From Firmicutes bacterium UBA6113 (GTDB lineage: Bacteria > Bacillota > Clostridia > Tissierellales > Sedimentibacteraceae): DNA of 64,000 bases. Below the pieces are notes generated by a model. It was not told where the DNA came from and ran no database searches. It saw nothing but the letters and a program-made list of their open reading frames with translations. Where the stretch lies: the NCBI GenBank assembly GCA_002422545.1, contig DIWF01000027.1, positions 62,001-126,000 on the forward strand, read 5' to 3'. The position numbers and the translations under genes were made by a program. Shown piece by piece: positions 8,228 to 16,629 of this stretch; position 1 is the first letter of the stretch, and each line of letters begins with the position of its first letter.

Positions 8228-8343
8228 ACCCTGATAGTCTAATCTCATATAAGAACATCATATCCAAAAGGACTTAGATGGCTTACTCCGCACATGCGGT
8301 TTTCACCGTATGGCTTTGACCGAACAATATTAAAATTGTTATT
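8200..8343 (-). ncRNA. Unidentified structured RNA of about 144 nt with own promoter and terminator
   Basis: A consensus sigma-A promoter (8350-8378, minus strand) is followed by a transcript with a stem capped by GAAA (ACGGU-GAAA-ACCGC, around 8290-8310). Next comes UCUAAG-UCC-UUUU-GGA-UAUGA, which matches the core of the 11-nt GAAA-tetraloop receptor (CUAAG / UAUG), and then a pairing segment UCUAA / UUAGA. It ends in an intrinsic terminator at 8200-8227. A GNRA loop plus its receptor implies a folded RNA with a tertiary contact, as in class-I c-di-GMP aptamers or group II introns, but the remaining conserved elements of those families do not line up. It may be a riboswitch-like leader of the small membrane gene or a free-standing RNA. 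Confidence 0.55.
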
Positions 8344-8349
8344 ACCATA

Positions 8350-8378
8350 ATTATACTATTGGAAAATCAAAATGTCAA
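8350..8378 (-). promoter_or_regulatory. Sigma-A promoter of the structured RNA
   Basis: Minus-strand TTGACA (8378-8373), a 17-bp spacer and TATAAT (8355-8350): both hexamers match the consensus perfectly, predicting initiation near 8343. Confidence 0.85.
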
Positions 8379-8472
8379 TCGTTTTCTCGGCAAATATCCC
8401 TTTGGGTATGTGCTGTCTACAAAATATATTCAATTATTACAAAAAGAGTATCAGCATACTTTTATAAAAAAT

Positions 8473-8510
8473 AAAACCTTCCTGTGCATTTAATTGCTCA
8501 AGAAGGTTTT
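8473..8510 (-). terminator. Terminator of ychF
   Basis: AAAACCTTC and GAAGGTTTT form a stem directly after the ychF stop on the minus strand, followed there by TATTTTTT. Confidence 0.7.
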
Positions 8511-8514
8511 TATT

Positions 8515-9606
8515 CTATACGTTAAATCTGAACAACACTATGTCACCGTCTTCCATGACATATTCCTTGCCTTCTAGACGCATAAGACCTTTTTCTTTTG
8601 CAGATTGCATTGAGCCGCATTCAACAACATTCTTATAAGATGTTACTTCAGCACGGATGAATCCTCTTTCAATGTCTGAGTGGATTTTACCTGCTGCCTG
8701 AGGAGCTTTTGTTCCCTTAATAATGGTCCATGCCTTTGATTCCATTGGTCCGGTTGTAAAGAAGCTTATGAGTCCAAGTAGATGGTAGCTTGTACGTATG
8801 AGCTTATCAAGGCCTGATTCGTTAAGACCCATTTCCTGAAGAAATTCTTTCTTTTCTTCATCGTCAAGTGCTGAAATTTCTTCTTCTATTTTTCCGCAAA
8901 CTGTAATTACTTCAGAATCATCTTTTGCAGCATGTCTTTGTACTTCTTCAACATAAGGGTTATCTGTGGGGTCGTCTAAATATTTTTCGTCCACATTTGC
9001 TGCATAAAGAACAGGTTTTGCAGTGATGAGGTTAAATGTCCTAAGCAGTTTTTCCTCTTCTTCAGTGTATTCCAAAAATCTTGCCTGCTGTTCATTTTCC
9101 AACGCCTGTACAATTCTTTGAACAAGTTCATATTCCGGAAGCAAGGATTTGTCATTTTTTACTACCTTGCTAAGTCTTTCAAGTCGTTTGCTCATTACTT
9201 CAAGATCTGCAAGAACAAGTTCCAGTTCTATTATTTCAATGTCTCTTTTTGGATCAACTGTTGATTCCACATGTATTACATTTTCATCGTCAAAGCATCT
9301 TACAACGTGAACAACTGCTTCAACTTCTCTGATGTGAGAAAGAAACTTGTTTCCAAGACCTTCTCCCTTGCTTGCTCCTTTTACCAAACCGGCAATGTCA
9401 AAAAACTCTATAACTGCAGGAACTGTTTTTCCTGAGTTGCTCATTTTTGTTAAAAATTCCAATCTTTTATCGGGAACTTCCACAACACCTATATTTGGTT
9501 CAATTGTACAAAACGGATAATTTGCAGATTCTGCTCCTGCTGAAGTGATTGCATTGAACAATGTGCTTTTTCCTACATTTGGAAGTCCTACTATACCTAA
9601 TTTCAT
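8515..9606 (-). CDS. ychF: Redox-regulated ATPase YchF (Obg-like)
   Basis: This 363-residue protein belongs to the Obg/YchF P-loop family. It has the P loop GLPNVGKST at residues 6-14, a switch region with DIAGLVKGA, and the C-terminal TGS domain ending FRFNV. YchF proteins prefer ATP over GTP and bind ribosomes and the proteasome or catalase in other organisms; the exact bacterial role is unsettled. Length is typical and the gene is monocistronic, with its own terminator. Confidence 0.95.
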   Translation of the reverse strand: MKLGIVGLPNVGKSTLFNAITSAGAESANYPFCTIEPNIGVVEVPDKRLEFLTKMSNSGKTVPAVIEFFDIAGLVKGASKGEGLGNKFLSHIREVEAVVHVVRCFDDENVIHVESTVDPKRDIEIIELELVLADLEVMSKRLERLSKVVKNDKSLLPEYELVQRIVQALENEQQARFLEYTEEEEKLLRTFNLITAKPVLYAANVDEKYLDDPTDNPYVEEVQRHAAKDDSEVITVCGKIEEEISALDDEEKKEFLQEMGLNESGLDKLIRTSYHLLGLISFFTTGPMESKAWTIIKGTKAPQAAGKIHSDIERGFIRAEVTSYKNVVECGSMQSAKEKGLMRLEGKEYVMEDGDIVLFRFNV

Positions 9607-9833
9607 ATTATCGTCCTTTCATTTCCATACATTATATATTAAATAATATGTCAAATTATTATATATCATAAGAAATTAAACTTCAACACATTTCTGTTTT
9701 AAGGTCCGTCAATTGATATTGTTATATGCCGTGGGAATTTAGCTTTTTATATATTTTTGAAATTTGAAAGAATATATTGTATTTCATTGAATATTATGAA
9801 ATATACAAGATAAATTATAGGGGGAAGAAGTTA

Positions 9834-10514
9834 ATGAATGATAAACAGATGCAGTCAAATTATATAAGGATTGTCGGCAAAATAAACAGCAATTTGGAAT
9901 TCAGCCATGAAGTGTTTGGAGAAAAATTTTACGAATTTTATCTGGAGGTACCAAGGTTAAGCGACACAAAGGATTTGCTGCCTGTTATAATATCTGAGAG
10001 AATCATCAATGATATAAATATGGATATTGGCAATTATATAGTAATAGATGGTCAGTTCAGATCCTATAATCGTTATGAAGACACAAGCAACAAGCTTTTG
10101 CTGAGAGTATTTGTAAGAGATATATTTGTTCCGGATGAATTAGAGCTTGAAGAAATGAAAAAACATCCAAATGAAGTATTCTTAAACGGATTTTTGTGCA
10201 AGGAAACTAAATTCAGAACCACTCCTTTCGGAAGGGAAATAACAGACATGCTCATAGCTGTAAACCGTTCCTACAATAAATCTGACTACATTCCTTGCAT
10301 AGCCTGGGGGAGAAATGCAAGATACTGCGAAAAATTAGAGGTTGGAGACCATGTTAAGCTCTGGGGAAGAATTCAAAGCAGAAAGTATCAGAAAAAAAGC
10401 GACAGTGAATCTTATGAGACAAAGACGGCATATGAGGTGTCTGTTACAAAGTTAGAACATATAAAGACTGAAAATAACAGAAAAAGAGAAGAAGAACCTT
10501 TCGAGCTGGAATAA
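9834..10514 (+). CDS. Single-stranded DNA-binding (OB-fold) protein
   Basis: This 226-residue protein resembles clostridial SSB-like proteins. The region from about 105 to 205 has the SSB pattern (EVFLNGFLCKETKFRTTPFGREITDMLIAVNR, CIAWGRNARYCEKLEVGDHVKLWGRIQSR; motifs given in parts), and an N-terminal half may form a second OB fold. The start at 9834 is chosen for its GGGGAAG ribosome site; an ATG at 9777 lacks one. The acidic tail EEEPFELE resembles the SSB tip that docks partner proteins. It precedes topB but is separated from it by a terminator and a hairpin repeat. Confidence 0.8.
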   Translation: MNDKQMQSNYIRIVGKINSNLEFSHEVFGEKFYEFYLEVPRLSDTKDLLPVIISERIINDINMDIGNYIVIDGQFRSYNRYEDTSNKLLLRVFVRDIFVPDELELEEMKKHPNEVFLNGFLCKETKFRTTPFGREITDMLIAVNRSYNKSDYIPCIAWGRNARYCEKLEVGDHVKLWGRIQSRKYQKKSDSESYETKTAYEVSVTKLEHIKTENNRKREEEPFELE

Positions 10515-10515
10515 A

Positions 10516-10539
10516 GCAAACCGAAAGGTTTCTTTTTTA
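10516..10539 (+). terminator. Terminator of the SSB-like gene
   Basis: GCAAACC-GAAA-GGTTTC followed by six T residues, directly after the stop codon. Confidence 0.75.
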
Positions 10540-10543
10540 TGCC

Positions 10544-10656
10544 ATAACCCCATTTTTTCGACCGGAGGGAGAAAAAATGGTTGGTAGGTCAAACGCAACG
10601 AAATCCAATTTTGTGCGAACGGTAGTGAGTAGACAAAATTGTGATTGAGACTGCGA
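10544..10656. repeat. Modular hairpin repeat, copy 1 (two hairpins)
   Basis: Hairpin A has arms CCATTTTTTC / GAAAAAATGG (10550-10580) around the loop GACCGGAGGGA. Linker GGTCAAACGCAACGA follows. Hairpin B has arms CAATTTTGT / ACAAAATTG (10606-10641) around a loop containing GAACGGTAGTGA. The tail is TGATTGAGACTGCG. Linkers and loop design recur at 39.8 and 46.8 kb with different arm sequences. Confidence 0.8.
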
Positions 10657-10762
10657 TATTTTAAGAGAAAGATATTTTAATGATTGCTCATTTAATAAAA
10701 ATATTTTAAATTTCAAATATTATGTGTTACAATATTACAAACATAAGAAAAGGGATAAAAAG

Positions 10763-12937
10763 ATGATATTAGTTTTGGCAGAAAAACCTTCCGTAGGGAA
10801 GGATATAGGAAAAGTACTCAACTGCAGCAAGTCTGGAAATGGATTTGTTGAAGGAAACAAATATATTGTAACATGGGCACTGGGACATCTGGTTACTCTG
10901 GCTGATCCTGAAAGCTACAATCCAAAATACACCCGCTGGGAAATGGAAGACCTTCCTATAATTCCACAGGAAATGAAGACTGAAGTAATAAAAAAGACAA
11001 GAGCTCAGTACATGACGGTTAAAAACCTTCTTTTGAGAAAGGACGTAACTGAAATTGTTATTGCAACAGATGCAGGAAGAGAAGGAGAGCTTGTTGCAAG
11101 ATGGATAATAGAAAAAACTGAAGTGAAAAAGCCCATGAAAAGACTTTGGATTTCTTCAGTTACAGACAAGGCAATTCTTGAAGGATTCAGCAAATTAAAA
11201 GAAGCTTCTTCTTATGAAAATCTTTACTCTTCAGCAGTAGCAAGGTCTGAGGCAGACTGGATTGTGGGAATAAACGCTACAAGAGCTCTAACATCAAAGT
11301 ACAATGCCCAGCTTTCGTGCGGAAGGGTTCAAACACCAACCATAGCAATGATTGCAGCGCTGGAAGATGAAATTAGAAACTTCAAGCCTGATTATTTCTA
11401 TGGAATTGAAGCATTAGCCAATGGTGTAAAATTTATTTGGCATGATAAAAATAACGATACAAGGTCCTTTAGCAGGGAAAAAATCGAAAGTATAATAAAC
11501 ACTTTAAAATCAAGAAATCTTACAGTTACAAATGTGTCAAGAAATAAATCTTTTACATCTGCTCTTGCTCTTTATGATCTTACAGAGCTTCAAAGAGATG
11601 CAAACAACCTTTACGGTTATTCTGCAAAAGAAACATTGTCTGCAATGCAGACCTTGTATGAGCGCCACAAGGTATTGACATATCCGAGGACTGATTCAAG
11701 ATATATTTCCGATGACATTGTGGAAACATTGAAAGACAGGGTGAAGGCATGCAGTGTGGGGCCTTATGCAAAAATAGGTTTTAAAATAAGTTCTCAGCCC
11801 ATAAGGGGGAGCAAAAGTTTTGTTAACAATTCCAAGGTTTCGGACCACCACGCCATAATTCCAACTGAACAAACTGTATTTTTAGGAAATTTGTCAGATA
11901 AGGAAAGAAAGATATACGACCTTGTTGTGAAAAGATTTCTGGCAGTATTGTCAAAGCCTTTTGAATTTGAAAAAATAGTTGTGACTGGTAAAATTGCATC
12001 AGAGGAATTTGCAGCAAAAGGAAAAGTAACATTATCCATGGGCTGGAAGGAAGTATACGGCGACTATGAAGACGAAGAAACGCTCGACGACATGGGAAGT
12101 GATGCACTAAGGGAATTCATTAACGGCAAGGAATTAAGTGTATCTAAGATTTCCATGACAACAGGCGAAACGAAGCCACCTGCAAGATTTACTGAAGCAA
12201 ATCTTCTGTCTGCCATGGAAAATCCTGTTAAATTCATGAAAAATGCCGACAAGGATCTTAAAAAAACCATTGGTGAAACTGGGGGCTTAGGAACAGTTGC
12301 AACAAGGGCAGACATTATTGACAAACTGTTCAACAGCTTTGTAATTGAAAAGAAAGATAAGTTCATATACACTACATCAAAGGGAAGACAGCTTCTTGAT
12401 TTGTCTCCTGCAGATTTGAAGTCTCCCGTATTAACGGCAAAGTGGGAACAAAGACTAAATGAAATAGCCCAGGGACAGCTTAAAAAGGATAAATTCCTAA
12501 ACGAAATGAAGGAATACACTCGCACCATAATTAAGGAAATTAAATCAAGCGATAAAAAGTATGTACATGACAATGAAACAAAATCAAAGTGTCCTGACTG
12601 CGGCAGCTACTTGCTTGAAGTAAACGGCAAAAAGGGTATAATGCTTGTATGTCAGAACAGGGAATGCGGCTACAAAAAAGGTATTGCGCAGACAACAAAC
12701 GCAAGATGCCCAAACTGCCACAAGAAACTTGAATTAAGAGGTGAAGGTGAAGGCAAGATTTTTGTATGCAAATGCGGATACAGGGAAAAGCTGTCAGCCT
12801 GGAACAAGAGAAAGGAAACAGAAACTACAGCCATATCAAAAAAGGAAGCTTCAAAATTCTTGTCAAAGCAGGAAAACAAGAAGGAAGAAAATATCAACAC
12901 TGCCTTAGCTGACGCTTTAGCAAAATTAAAGCTTTAA
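10763..12937 (+). CDS. topB: DNA topoisomerase III (type IA)
   Basis: This 724-residue type IA topoisomerase relaxes and decatenates DNA through a tyrosine-DNA intermediate. The TOPRIM domain starts at the N terminus (VLAEKPSVGKDI; acidic metal-binding ATDAGREGE near residue 105), and the active-site tyrosine is Y307 in LTYPRTDSRY. The C terminus adds zinc-ribbon-like segments (CPDCGS with CQNRECGY, then CPNCHKK with CKCGY). The start at 10763 gives the canonical MILVLAEKPS N terminus; a longer frame from 10724 has no ribosome site and no family match. Confidence 0.95.
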   Translation: MILVLAEKPSVGKDIGKVLNCSKSGNGFVEGNKYIVTWALGHLVTLADPESYNPKYTRWEMEDLPIIPQEMKTEVIKKTRAQYMTVKNLLLRKDVTEIVIATDAGREGELVARWIIEKTEVKKPMKRLWISSVTDKAILEGFSKLKEASSYENLYSSAVARSEADWIVGINATRALTSKYNAQLSCGRVQTPTIAMIAALEDEIRNFKPDYFYGIEALANGVKFIWHDKNNDTRSFSREKIESIINTLKSRNLTVTNVSRNKSFTSALALYDLTELQRDANNLYGYSAKETLSAMQTLYERHKVLTYPRTDSRYISDDIVETLKDRVKACSVGPYAKIGFKISSQPIRGSKSFVNNSKVSDHHAIIPTEQTVFLGNLSDKERKIYDLVVKRFLAVLSKPFEFEKIVVTGKIASEEFAAKGKVTLSMGWKEVYGDYEDEETLDDMGSDALREFINGKELSVSKISMTTGETKPPARFTEANLLSAMENPVKFMKNADKDLKKTIGETGGLGTVATRADIIDKLFNSFVIEKKDKFIYTTSKGRQLLDLSPADLKSPVLTAKWEQRLNEIAQGQLKKDKFLNEMKEYTRTIIKEIKSSDKKYVHDNETKSKCPDCGSYLLEVNGKKGIMLVCQNRECGYKKGIAQTTNARCPNCHKKLELRGEGEGKIFVCKCGYREKLSAWNKRKETETTAISKKEASKFLSKQENKKEENINTALADALAKLKL

Positions 12938-12962
12938 AATATATAATACAAAGGAGAAACAA

Positions 12963-13610
12963 ATGGAATATGTAGTTTTTTTTATGATATTGTTTTTATC
13001 GGCAATATTTTTAAAGTCAAAAAAACAAATCGATCAGGTGAACAAATTGAATAATCTGCTGTTTATAAAAAAAGATCCGGGAAGCTATGTTAAGGCTATT
13101 GACAGGATATTGGAAAGAAAACAAAGCCCAAAGAACATTATTATCAACGTCTTGCAGAAAACAACAGGCTTGTTCTATATGGGTAAATTTGATGAAGTTA
13201 TAAATATTCTTACAAATGATTTAAATAATGTGTCTAAAAACTGGGAACCCATTTATTATCAGAATTTGATTTTGAGTTTATATTTTAAGGGAGAAAATCA
13301 GAAAGCCTATGAAAATCTTAAAAAAGCAAAATCTATGTTTGAAGAGTTCAAAAATAATAATTATTACGCGGAAATGATAGAAATTGTCTATGCAGTATCT
13401 GATTATTTCAATGGCAAAAAAAATAAAAATTACTTTTCAGAGCTTTCTAAGAATGGAGCTAATGACTACAGAAAAGCCATGGGATATTATTTCCTGGGCC
13501 TGATTTTCAAATCAGAAAACAACAAGGGCGAATCAGTTGCACAATTCAATCTGGCAGCTGAATACGGCAAAGGTAGTTTCATAGAAGAGTTTTCAAGGAA
13601 AAATAGTTAA
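12963..13610 (+). CDS. Hypothetical membrane-anchored TPR-like protein, paralogue 1
   Basis: This 215-residue protein has one N-terminal hydrophobic segment (about 2-18) followed by a helical region with TPR-like helix pairs (TTGLFYMGKFDEVINIL, YYQNLILSLYFKGENQKAYENL). It is clearly homologous to the next gene over its whole length, so the two arose by tandem duplication. It lies 25 bp after topB behind AAGGAG, and 13 bp before its paralogue. No enzymatic motif is visible. A scaffold or interaction role is guesswork. Confidence 0.75.
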   Translation: MEYVVFFMILFLSAIFLKSKKQIDQVNKLNNLLFIKKDPGSYVKAIDRILERKQSPKNIIINVLQKTTGLFYMGKFDEVINILTNDLNNVSKNWEPIYYQNLILSLYFKGENQKAYENLKKAKSMFEEFKNNNYYAEMIEIVYAVSDYFNGKKNKNYFSELSKNGANDYRKAMGYYFLGLIFKSENNKGESVAQFNLAAEYGKGSFIEEFSRKNS

Positions 13611-13623
13611 TAAGGAGAAAAAA

Positions 13624-14259
13624 ATGTATTTTCCACTGATCTTAATTGTATTAATTTTGTATTTATCATATAAAAGACATATCTTATACAAACAGGCAGA
13701 ACTTCTTAACAAGCTTCTTTATATTGACAAGAATCCTGAAAGATATGTTGATGAAATTGATGAATTGCTTTTGAAAATGCAGTCGGAAAGAGAAAGAAAC
13801 ATTAATCTCATACAAAAGACAACGGGACTGTTTTACTCAGGGATGTTTGAGGAAGCAATAAACATTCTTGAACAAAAAGTTGAAAAAATTCCTTCAAACT
13901 GGCAGGCTGTATATTATCACAACCTTGTTTTAAGCTTGTTTTTCTCAGGCAAATCAGATAGGGCTAATGATGTTTTGAAAGAAGCAAAAGATGCAATTGA
14001 CATTTATCTAAAGAAAAACGTCAATAAAACATCTGTTGAATTTATATATGCTGCTGCAGATTTCTTCAACGGAAAAGGCAAGGAAAGGGATGAATATTTC
14101 GTCAATCTGACCAAAAACGCAACAAATGATTACAGAATCGCCCTGAGCCATTACTTTTTAAGCAAAATCTATGAAGAAGAACAAAGAATAGATGAAAGTG
14201 AAGAATATATGGATAAGGCAAGAATTTTCGGACAAGGAAGCTTTATTGAACATTTATAG
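13624..14259 (+). CDS. Hypothetical membrane-anchored TPR-like protein, paralogue 2
   Basis: This 211-residue protein shares the layout of its upstream paralogue: an N-terminal membrane helix, the shared phrases QKTTGLFYSGMFEEAINIL and YYHNLVLSLFFSGKSDRA, and a C-terminal repeat ending GQGSFIEHL (GKGSFIEEF in the paralogue). Sequence divergence suggests an old duplication. It lies 9 bp before ogg, so it is probably cotranscribed with topB and ogg, but nothing ties it directly to DNA metabolism. Confidence 0.75.
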   Translation: MYFPLILIVLILYLSYKRHILYKQAELLNKLLYIDKNPERYVDEIDELLLKMQSERERNINLIQKTTGLFYSGMFEEAINILEQKVEKIPSNWQAVYYHNLVLSLFFSGKSDRANDVLKEAKDAIDIYLKKNVNKTSVEFIYAAADFFNGKGKERDEYFVNLTKNATNDYRIALSHYFLSKIYEEEQRIDESEEYMDKARIFGQGSFIEHL

Positions 14260-14268
14260 AGGTGAAGA

Positions 14269-15141
14269 ATGAAAATTATAGAAAAAGACAACAAGCTTAT
14301 CATTGAAGATATAAAAGATTTCAACATTACACATATTTTTGACTGTGGGCAGTGCTTCAGGTGGAACCGGGAAGAGGACAGGTCCTATACGGGAGTTGTT
14401 TCCGGAAAAGTAATAAATGTGTCACAACAAGGATCAAAAGTTGTTTTTGATAATTTAACTTTGGATGATTACCATATCGTCAAAGATTATTTTGACTTGG
14501 ATACTGATTACGAAAAAATAAAAGAAAAAATAAGCTCAGATGACATAATGAAAAAAGCAATAGATTTCGGCTGTGGCATAAGAATATTAAATCAAGATGA
14601 ATGGGAAACAATGATATCGTTCATGATTTCCGCCAACAACAGAATTCCAATGATTAAAAAAGTTATAGAAAACTTAAGCTGCAGCTTTGGAAACTTCATC
14701 TCCAGCTACAGAGGAAGAGATTATTATTCTTTTCCTACTCCAAATCAACTTGCAGAAGCACCGGTTGAAAAAATCATAGAGTGCAAGGCAGGATTTAGAG
14801 CTCCAAGAATCAAGGAAGCTGCAGAAAGGTTCCTTAATGAAAAAGACACAATATACGATTTGAAGAATAGAAGTTACCAGGAAGGCCTTGATTATTTGAA
14901 GACATATTGCGGAATTGGGGACAAGGTTGCAAACTGCATACTTTTGTTTTCAATGAAGCAGTTTGACACATTCCCTGTTGATGTATGGGTGAGAAGAGTT
15001 ATGCAGACACTGTATGTGGACAAGGATACAAGCGACAAGGAAATAAGGATGTTTGCAGAAGAGAAATTTGGAGATTTTTCAGGCTTCGCCCAACAGTATT
15101 TGTTCTATTATGCAAGGGAATTAAATATAGGAAAGGATTGA
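14269..15141 (+). CDS. ogg: 8-oxoguanine DNA glycosylase/AP lyase (Ogg1 type)
   Basis: This 290-residue base-excision repair enzyme matches the Ogg1 family rather than Nth or AlkA. It has an N-terminal OGG_N domain (IFDCGQCFRWNRE at about 23-35). The helix-hairpin-helix segment reads YCGIGDKVANCILLFS, with the catalytic lysine in GDKVA, and is followed by the catalytic aspartate in FPVDVWVRRVM. It removes oxidised guanine and nicks the abasic site. A strong promoter for tRNA-Pro overlaps its stop codon. Confidence 0.9.
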   Translation: MKIIEKDNKLIIEDIKDFNITHIFDCGQCFRWNREEDRSYTGVVSGKVINVSQQGSKVVFDNLTLDDYHIVKDYFDLDTDYEKIKEKISSDDIMKKAIDFGCGIRILNQDEWETMISFMISANNRIPMIKKVIENLSCSFGNFISSYRGRDYYSFPTPNQLAEAPVEKIIECKAGFRAPRIKEAAERFLNEKDTIYDLKNRSYQEGLDYLKTYCGIGDKVANCILLFSMKQFDTFPVDVWVRRVMQTLYVDKDTSDKEIRMFAEEKFGDFSGFAQQYLFYYARELNIGKD

Positions 15142-15166
15142 CAAACAGCTGTTTTGTTATTATAAT
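15138..15166 (+). promoter_or_regulatory. Sigma-A promoter of tRNA-Pro
   Basis: TTGACA (15138-15143), 17-bp spacer and TATAAT (15161-15166), both perfect; the -35 box overlaps the ogg stop codon. Confidence 0.85.
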
Positions 15167-15177
15167 ATAAATGTTGT

Positions 15178-15254
15178 CGGGGTGTAGCGAAGCTTGGTAT
15201 CGCGCTTGGTTCGGGACCAAGAGGCCGAAGGTTCAAATCCTTTCACTCCGACCA
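15178..15254 (+). tRNA. tRNA-Pro (anticodon CGG)
   Basis: The 77-nt cloverleaf has acceptor arms CGGGGTG / CACTCCG with discriminator A and an encoded CCA. The anticodon stem CTTGG / CCAAG closes the loop TTCGGGA, giving anticodon CGG, which reads CCG proline codons. The T-arm loop is TTCAAAT. It is immediately followed by niaR. Confidence 0.93.
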
Positions 15255-15283
15255 TTTTTATACCCTTTTTTAAAGGAGGAAAT

Positions 15284-15799
15284 ATGCCTTCAGAGGAAAG
15301 AAGAAAAAAAATAGAAAATACATTGAGAAACAACACTGAACCTGTAAGTGCAACTTCACTTGCAAAAAGCTTTTCCGTAAGCCGACAGGTCATAGTGGGA
15401 GATATTGCTCTCATGCGTGCAGCAGGAATTAAAATATCTGCAACACCGAGAGGATATGTCATCAATTCAGAAACTGACAAGTCTGACAACGATTACACAA
15501 TTGCATGCAGGCATGATGACAAAAATATGGCAGAAGAACTGTATGCAGTGGTTGATAACGGAGGAACAGTGGTCGATGTAACTGTTGAACATCCCGTATA
15601 CGGACAAATCGTAGGTGAACTTCGCATTTCTTCCCGTTATGATGTTGATTTGTTCATGGAAAAGATAAAAAGCAACAAGGCTCAGCCCCTCAGCAATCTT
15701 ACAGGAGGCATTCACCTTCACACAATAAGGTGCAGGGACGAAGAAACATTAAAAAGAATAAAGGAAGCGCTGAAAAAACAGAGCATTATTTTGGAGTAG
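15284..15799 (+). CDS. niaR: Transcriptional repressor NiaR (niacin-responsive)
   Basis: This 171-residue regulator has an N-terminal winged HTH (about 1-60) and a C-terminal 3H domain carrying conserved histidines (ACRHDD, VEHPVYG, GGIHLHTI) that bind metal and nicotinic acid. Family members repress NAD synthesis and niacin uptake genes. The start at 15284 follows AAAGGAGG; the frame open from 15194 runs through the tRNA and is not used. The niaX gene just downstream carries a dyad that is probably its operator. Confidence 0.92.
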   Translation: MPSEERRKKIENTLRNNTEPVSATSLAKSFSVSRQVIVGDIALMRAAGIKISATPRGYVINSETDKSDNDYTIACRHDDKNMAEELYAVVDNGGTVVDVTVEHPVYGQIVGELRISSRYDVDLFMEKIKSNKAQPLSNLTGGIHLHTIRCRDEETLKRIKEALKKQSIILE

Positions 15800-15802
15800 G
15801 TA

Positions 15803-15831
15803 TTGACAAAACTAAAAACATTATTTATAAT
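15803..15831 (+). promoter_or_regulatory. Sigma-A promoter of niaX
   Basis: TTGACA (15803-15808), 17-bp spacer and TATAAT (15826-15831), both perfect, immediately after niaR. Confidence 0.85.
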
Positions 15832-15840
15832 TGTGTAAAC

Positions 15841-15856
15841 ATGTGTCAAGACACAT
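15841..15856. promoter_or_regulatory. Probable NiaR operator
   Basis: Perfect inverted repeat ATGTGTC-AA-GACACAT placed at the predicted transcription start of niaX, where a bound repressor would block initiation. NiaR is encoded immediately upstream. The assignment is inferred from position and symmetry. Confidence 0.65.
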
Positions 15857-15896
15857 AACAATACACATGACAATAATGTTTTGGAAAGGATATAAA

Positions 15897-16463
15897 ATGA
15901 AAAAAACCTCTAATATCAATTCAATGGTTATATCAGCGCTTCTTTGTGCAATAGGAATAATAATACCAATTATATCGCCAATAAAAATAACAATGGAACC
16001 AGCATCATTTACGCTTGCAAGCCATGTAGCGATTTTTATAGCAATGTTCATTTCACCTTCAACAGCAGTGTTTGTTTCTTTTGGAACAGCAGTTGGATTC
16101 CTGCTTGCAGGTTTTCCAATAGTGATTGTGTTTCGTGCTGCATCCCACATCATATTTGCTGCGGCAGGCTCATTGCTCCTTAAGAAATACCCTGGAATTC
16201 TCAAGTCGTTTAAATCTTCACAGCTTTTTTCGCTGGGAATAGGCTTGATACATGGACTTTCGGAAGTAGCGGTTGTTGTTCCATTTTACCTTGGAAGCAG
16301 CATGAGTTCCGGATACTATGCAAAAGGATTTGTCACAAGCGTAATACTTCTTGTGGGAGTCGGAACAGTTGTCCACAGCATGATTGATTTTTACCTGGCA
16401 CAGGCAATATGGAAGCCGGTAACTAAGACTGTCAAGTTTCAAAAAGAAGCAAGTGTCAATTAA
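15897..16463 (+). CDS. niaX: Niacin ECF transporter substrate-binding (S) component
   Basis: This 188-residue integral membrane protein has about five to six hydrophobic segments and resembles ECF-type S components (YhhQ/NiaX-like). It would bind niacin and recruit the shared EcfAA'T energising module encoded elsewhere. The start at 15897 follows GGAAAGGA; the open frame from 15831 begins inside the promoter. Its position behind niaR and a dyad operator supports the niacin assignment, which sequence alone would leave open. Confidence 0.82.
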   Translation: MKKTSNINSMVISALLCAIGIIIPIISPIKITMEPASFTLASHVAIFIAMFISPSTAVFVSFGTAVGFLLAGFPIVIVFRAASHIIFAAAGSLLLKKYPGILKSFKSSQLFSLGIGLIHGLSEVAVVVPFYLGSSMSSGYYAKGFVTSVILLVGVGTVVHSMIDFYLAQAIWKPVTKTVKFQKEASVN

Positions 16464-16510
16464 GTTGTCTTAACATACCGTCTTTATTCCCTCTTATTTT
16501 TTGAGATGAA

Positions 16511-16571
16511 AGGATCTCGGAAGAGATCCTGGACATAGGTCCCCATAGTGGAGTTGCGGAGCAACTTTTTT
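16511..16571 (+). terminator. Three-hairpin cluster ending in an intrinsic terminator
   Basis: Three consecutive stems: AGGATCTC-GGAA-GAGATCCT (16511-16530), GGAC-ATAG-GTCC (16531-16542) and AGTTGC-GGA-GCAACT with six T residues (16552-16571). The last is a good terminator for niaX. The first two could belong to an RNA element that I cannot identify. Confidence 0.65.
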
Positions 16572-16629
16572 ATGGAAAACATTATGAATATGTTGTATAA
16601 TGAATTAACAATTATTTCAGGAGGATAGT

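Noticed and set aside
8200..8343. Group II intron domain V or class-I c-di-GMP riboswitch
   Set aside because: The GAAA stem resembles domain V and the receptor resembles GEMM-I, but there is no reverse transcriptase, no domain VI or splice site, and the closing helix of the c-di-GMP aptamer is not found. Left as unidentified.
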